From positions 1-45,005 of the forward strand of contig DGQT01000082.1 of assembly GCA_002390845.1 (NCBI GenBank): 45,005 nucleotides of DNA, given 5' to 3'. Positions 44,875 through 45,005 of this stretch are shown piece after piece; within the stretch, counting starts at the first letter, position 1, and each line of letters begins with the position of its first letter. The notes under the pieces are model-generated. The model had not been told where the DNA came from and made no database searches. It saw nothing but the letters and a program-made list of their open reading frames with translations. A program made the position numbers and the translations under genes. Source of the stretch: Chitinophagaceae bacterium UBA4407. GTDB taxonomy: Bacteria; Bacteroidota; Bacteroidia; Chitinophagales; Chitinophagaceae.

Positions 44875-45005
44875 ATTTTTTGAGCCGGGCAATTATTTAT
44901 CTATGAAGCTTTCGTTGTGTCACTCACTTGTACGTTCGGAGCAACGGTCGACAGAAAATTCTTCAGTACAAGAGTGCGACGCAACAGTTGATGCCATGAA
45001 AAACT
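44875..45005. repeat. Intergenic palindrome in opposite orientation (copy r), cut by window end
   Basis: Left end attttttgagccgggc (from 44876), inner arm gttgtgtcactcacttgtac (44914-44933), short interior with cggtcgaca, then gtacaagagtgcgacgcaac (44966-44985) and agttgatgccatg. The arm types are exchanged relative to copies n, o and q, so this copy is inverted, and its interior is only about 30 nt. The right outer end may lie beyond the window. Confidence 0.85.

Noticed and set aside
1..45005. tRNA, rRNA, riboswitch or integrase/att signals
   Set aside because: I scanned the gene-free stretches by eye and saw no cloverleaf, rRNA motif, known riboswitch core, transposase or integrase; a covariance-model search would be needed to be certain.

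Overview
The window comes from an AT-rich Bacteroidota genome, most likely Chitinophagaceae or a close relative (inference). The evidence is type IX secretion (T9SS) C-terminal sorting domains on two proteins, many exported proteins cleaved at an Ala-Gln junction, A-rich regions before start codons with no Shine-Dalgarno, a one-piece TPR/histidine kinase/receiver/AraC regulator, and intergenic space packed with palindromic repeats. No rRNA, tRNA, CRISPR array, transposase or phage gene was recognised.

Left part (1-12 kb): a 945-residue exported protein of unknown function (minus), a VOC-family protein and a small exported Cys/His protein (plus), a cytoplasmic TPR-DUF2971 protein whose TPRs are still exact-period DNA repeats (minus), a first exported WD40-caspase protein (minus), and a secreted fibre-like protein that combines 17-residue beta-roll repeats, an S74 chaperone domain and a T9SS tail (minus).

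Middle part (12-25 kb, all plus): an apparent D-amino-acid/muropeptide salvage cluster made of a serine beta-lactamase-like hydrolase fused to an N-acyl-D-amino-acid deacylase, a DUF1611/DgcN-type protein and an Ala-Glu-type dipeptide epimerase. It is followed by a T9SS-exported protein with five pre-peptidase-like repeats, an NTF2-like putative lipoprotein and the hybrid two-component regulator.

Right part (25-45 kb, all minus): five more WD40-caspase genes in one co-oriented block, with an NTF2-like gene 4 nt behind one of them and a 603-residue exported protein without a caspase domain. Counting the copy at 6339-9638, the window holds six paralogues of 1084-1115 residues. Each has a signal peptide, a mature N-terminus of the type LIxPxGH, a long beta-propeller region, an Ig-like linker and a C-terminal caspase domain with an intact His/Cys dyad. 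The caspase halves are strongly conserved and the propellers strongly diverged, which suggests one proteolytic output coupled to several different sensing or docking surfaces.

A family of imperfect palindromes punctuates most gene 3' ends on both strands. Typical ends are a T-run plus GAGCCGGGC on one side and GGCTCAAA on the other; the two inner 20-nt arms differ at four positions. Several copies carry smaller palindromes nested inside them. The elements are described copy by copy below.
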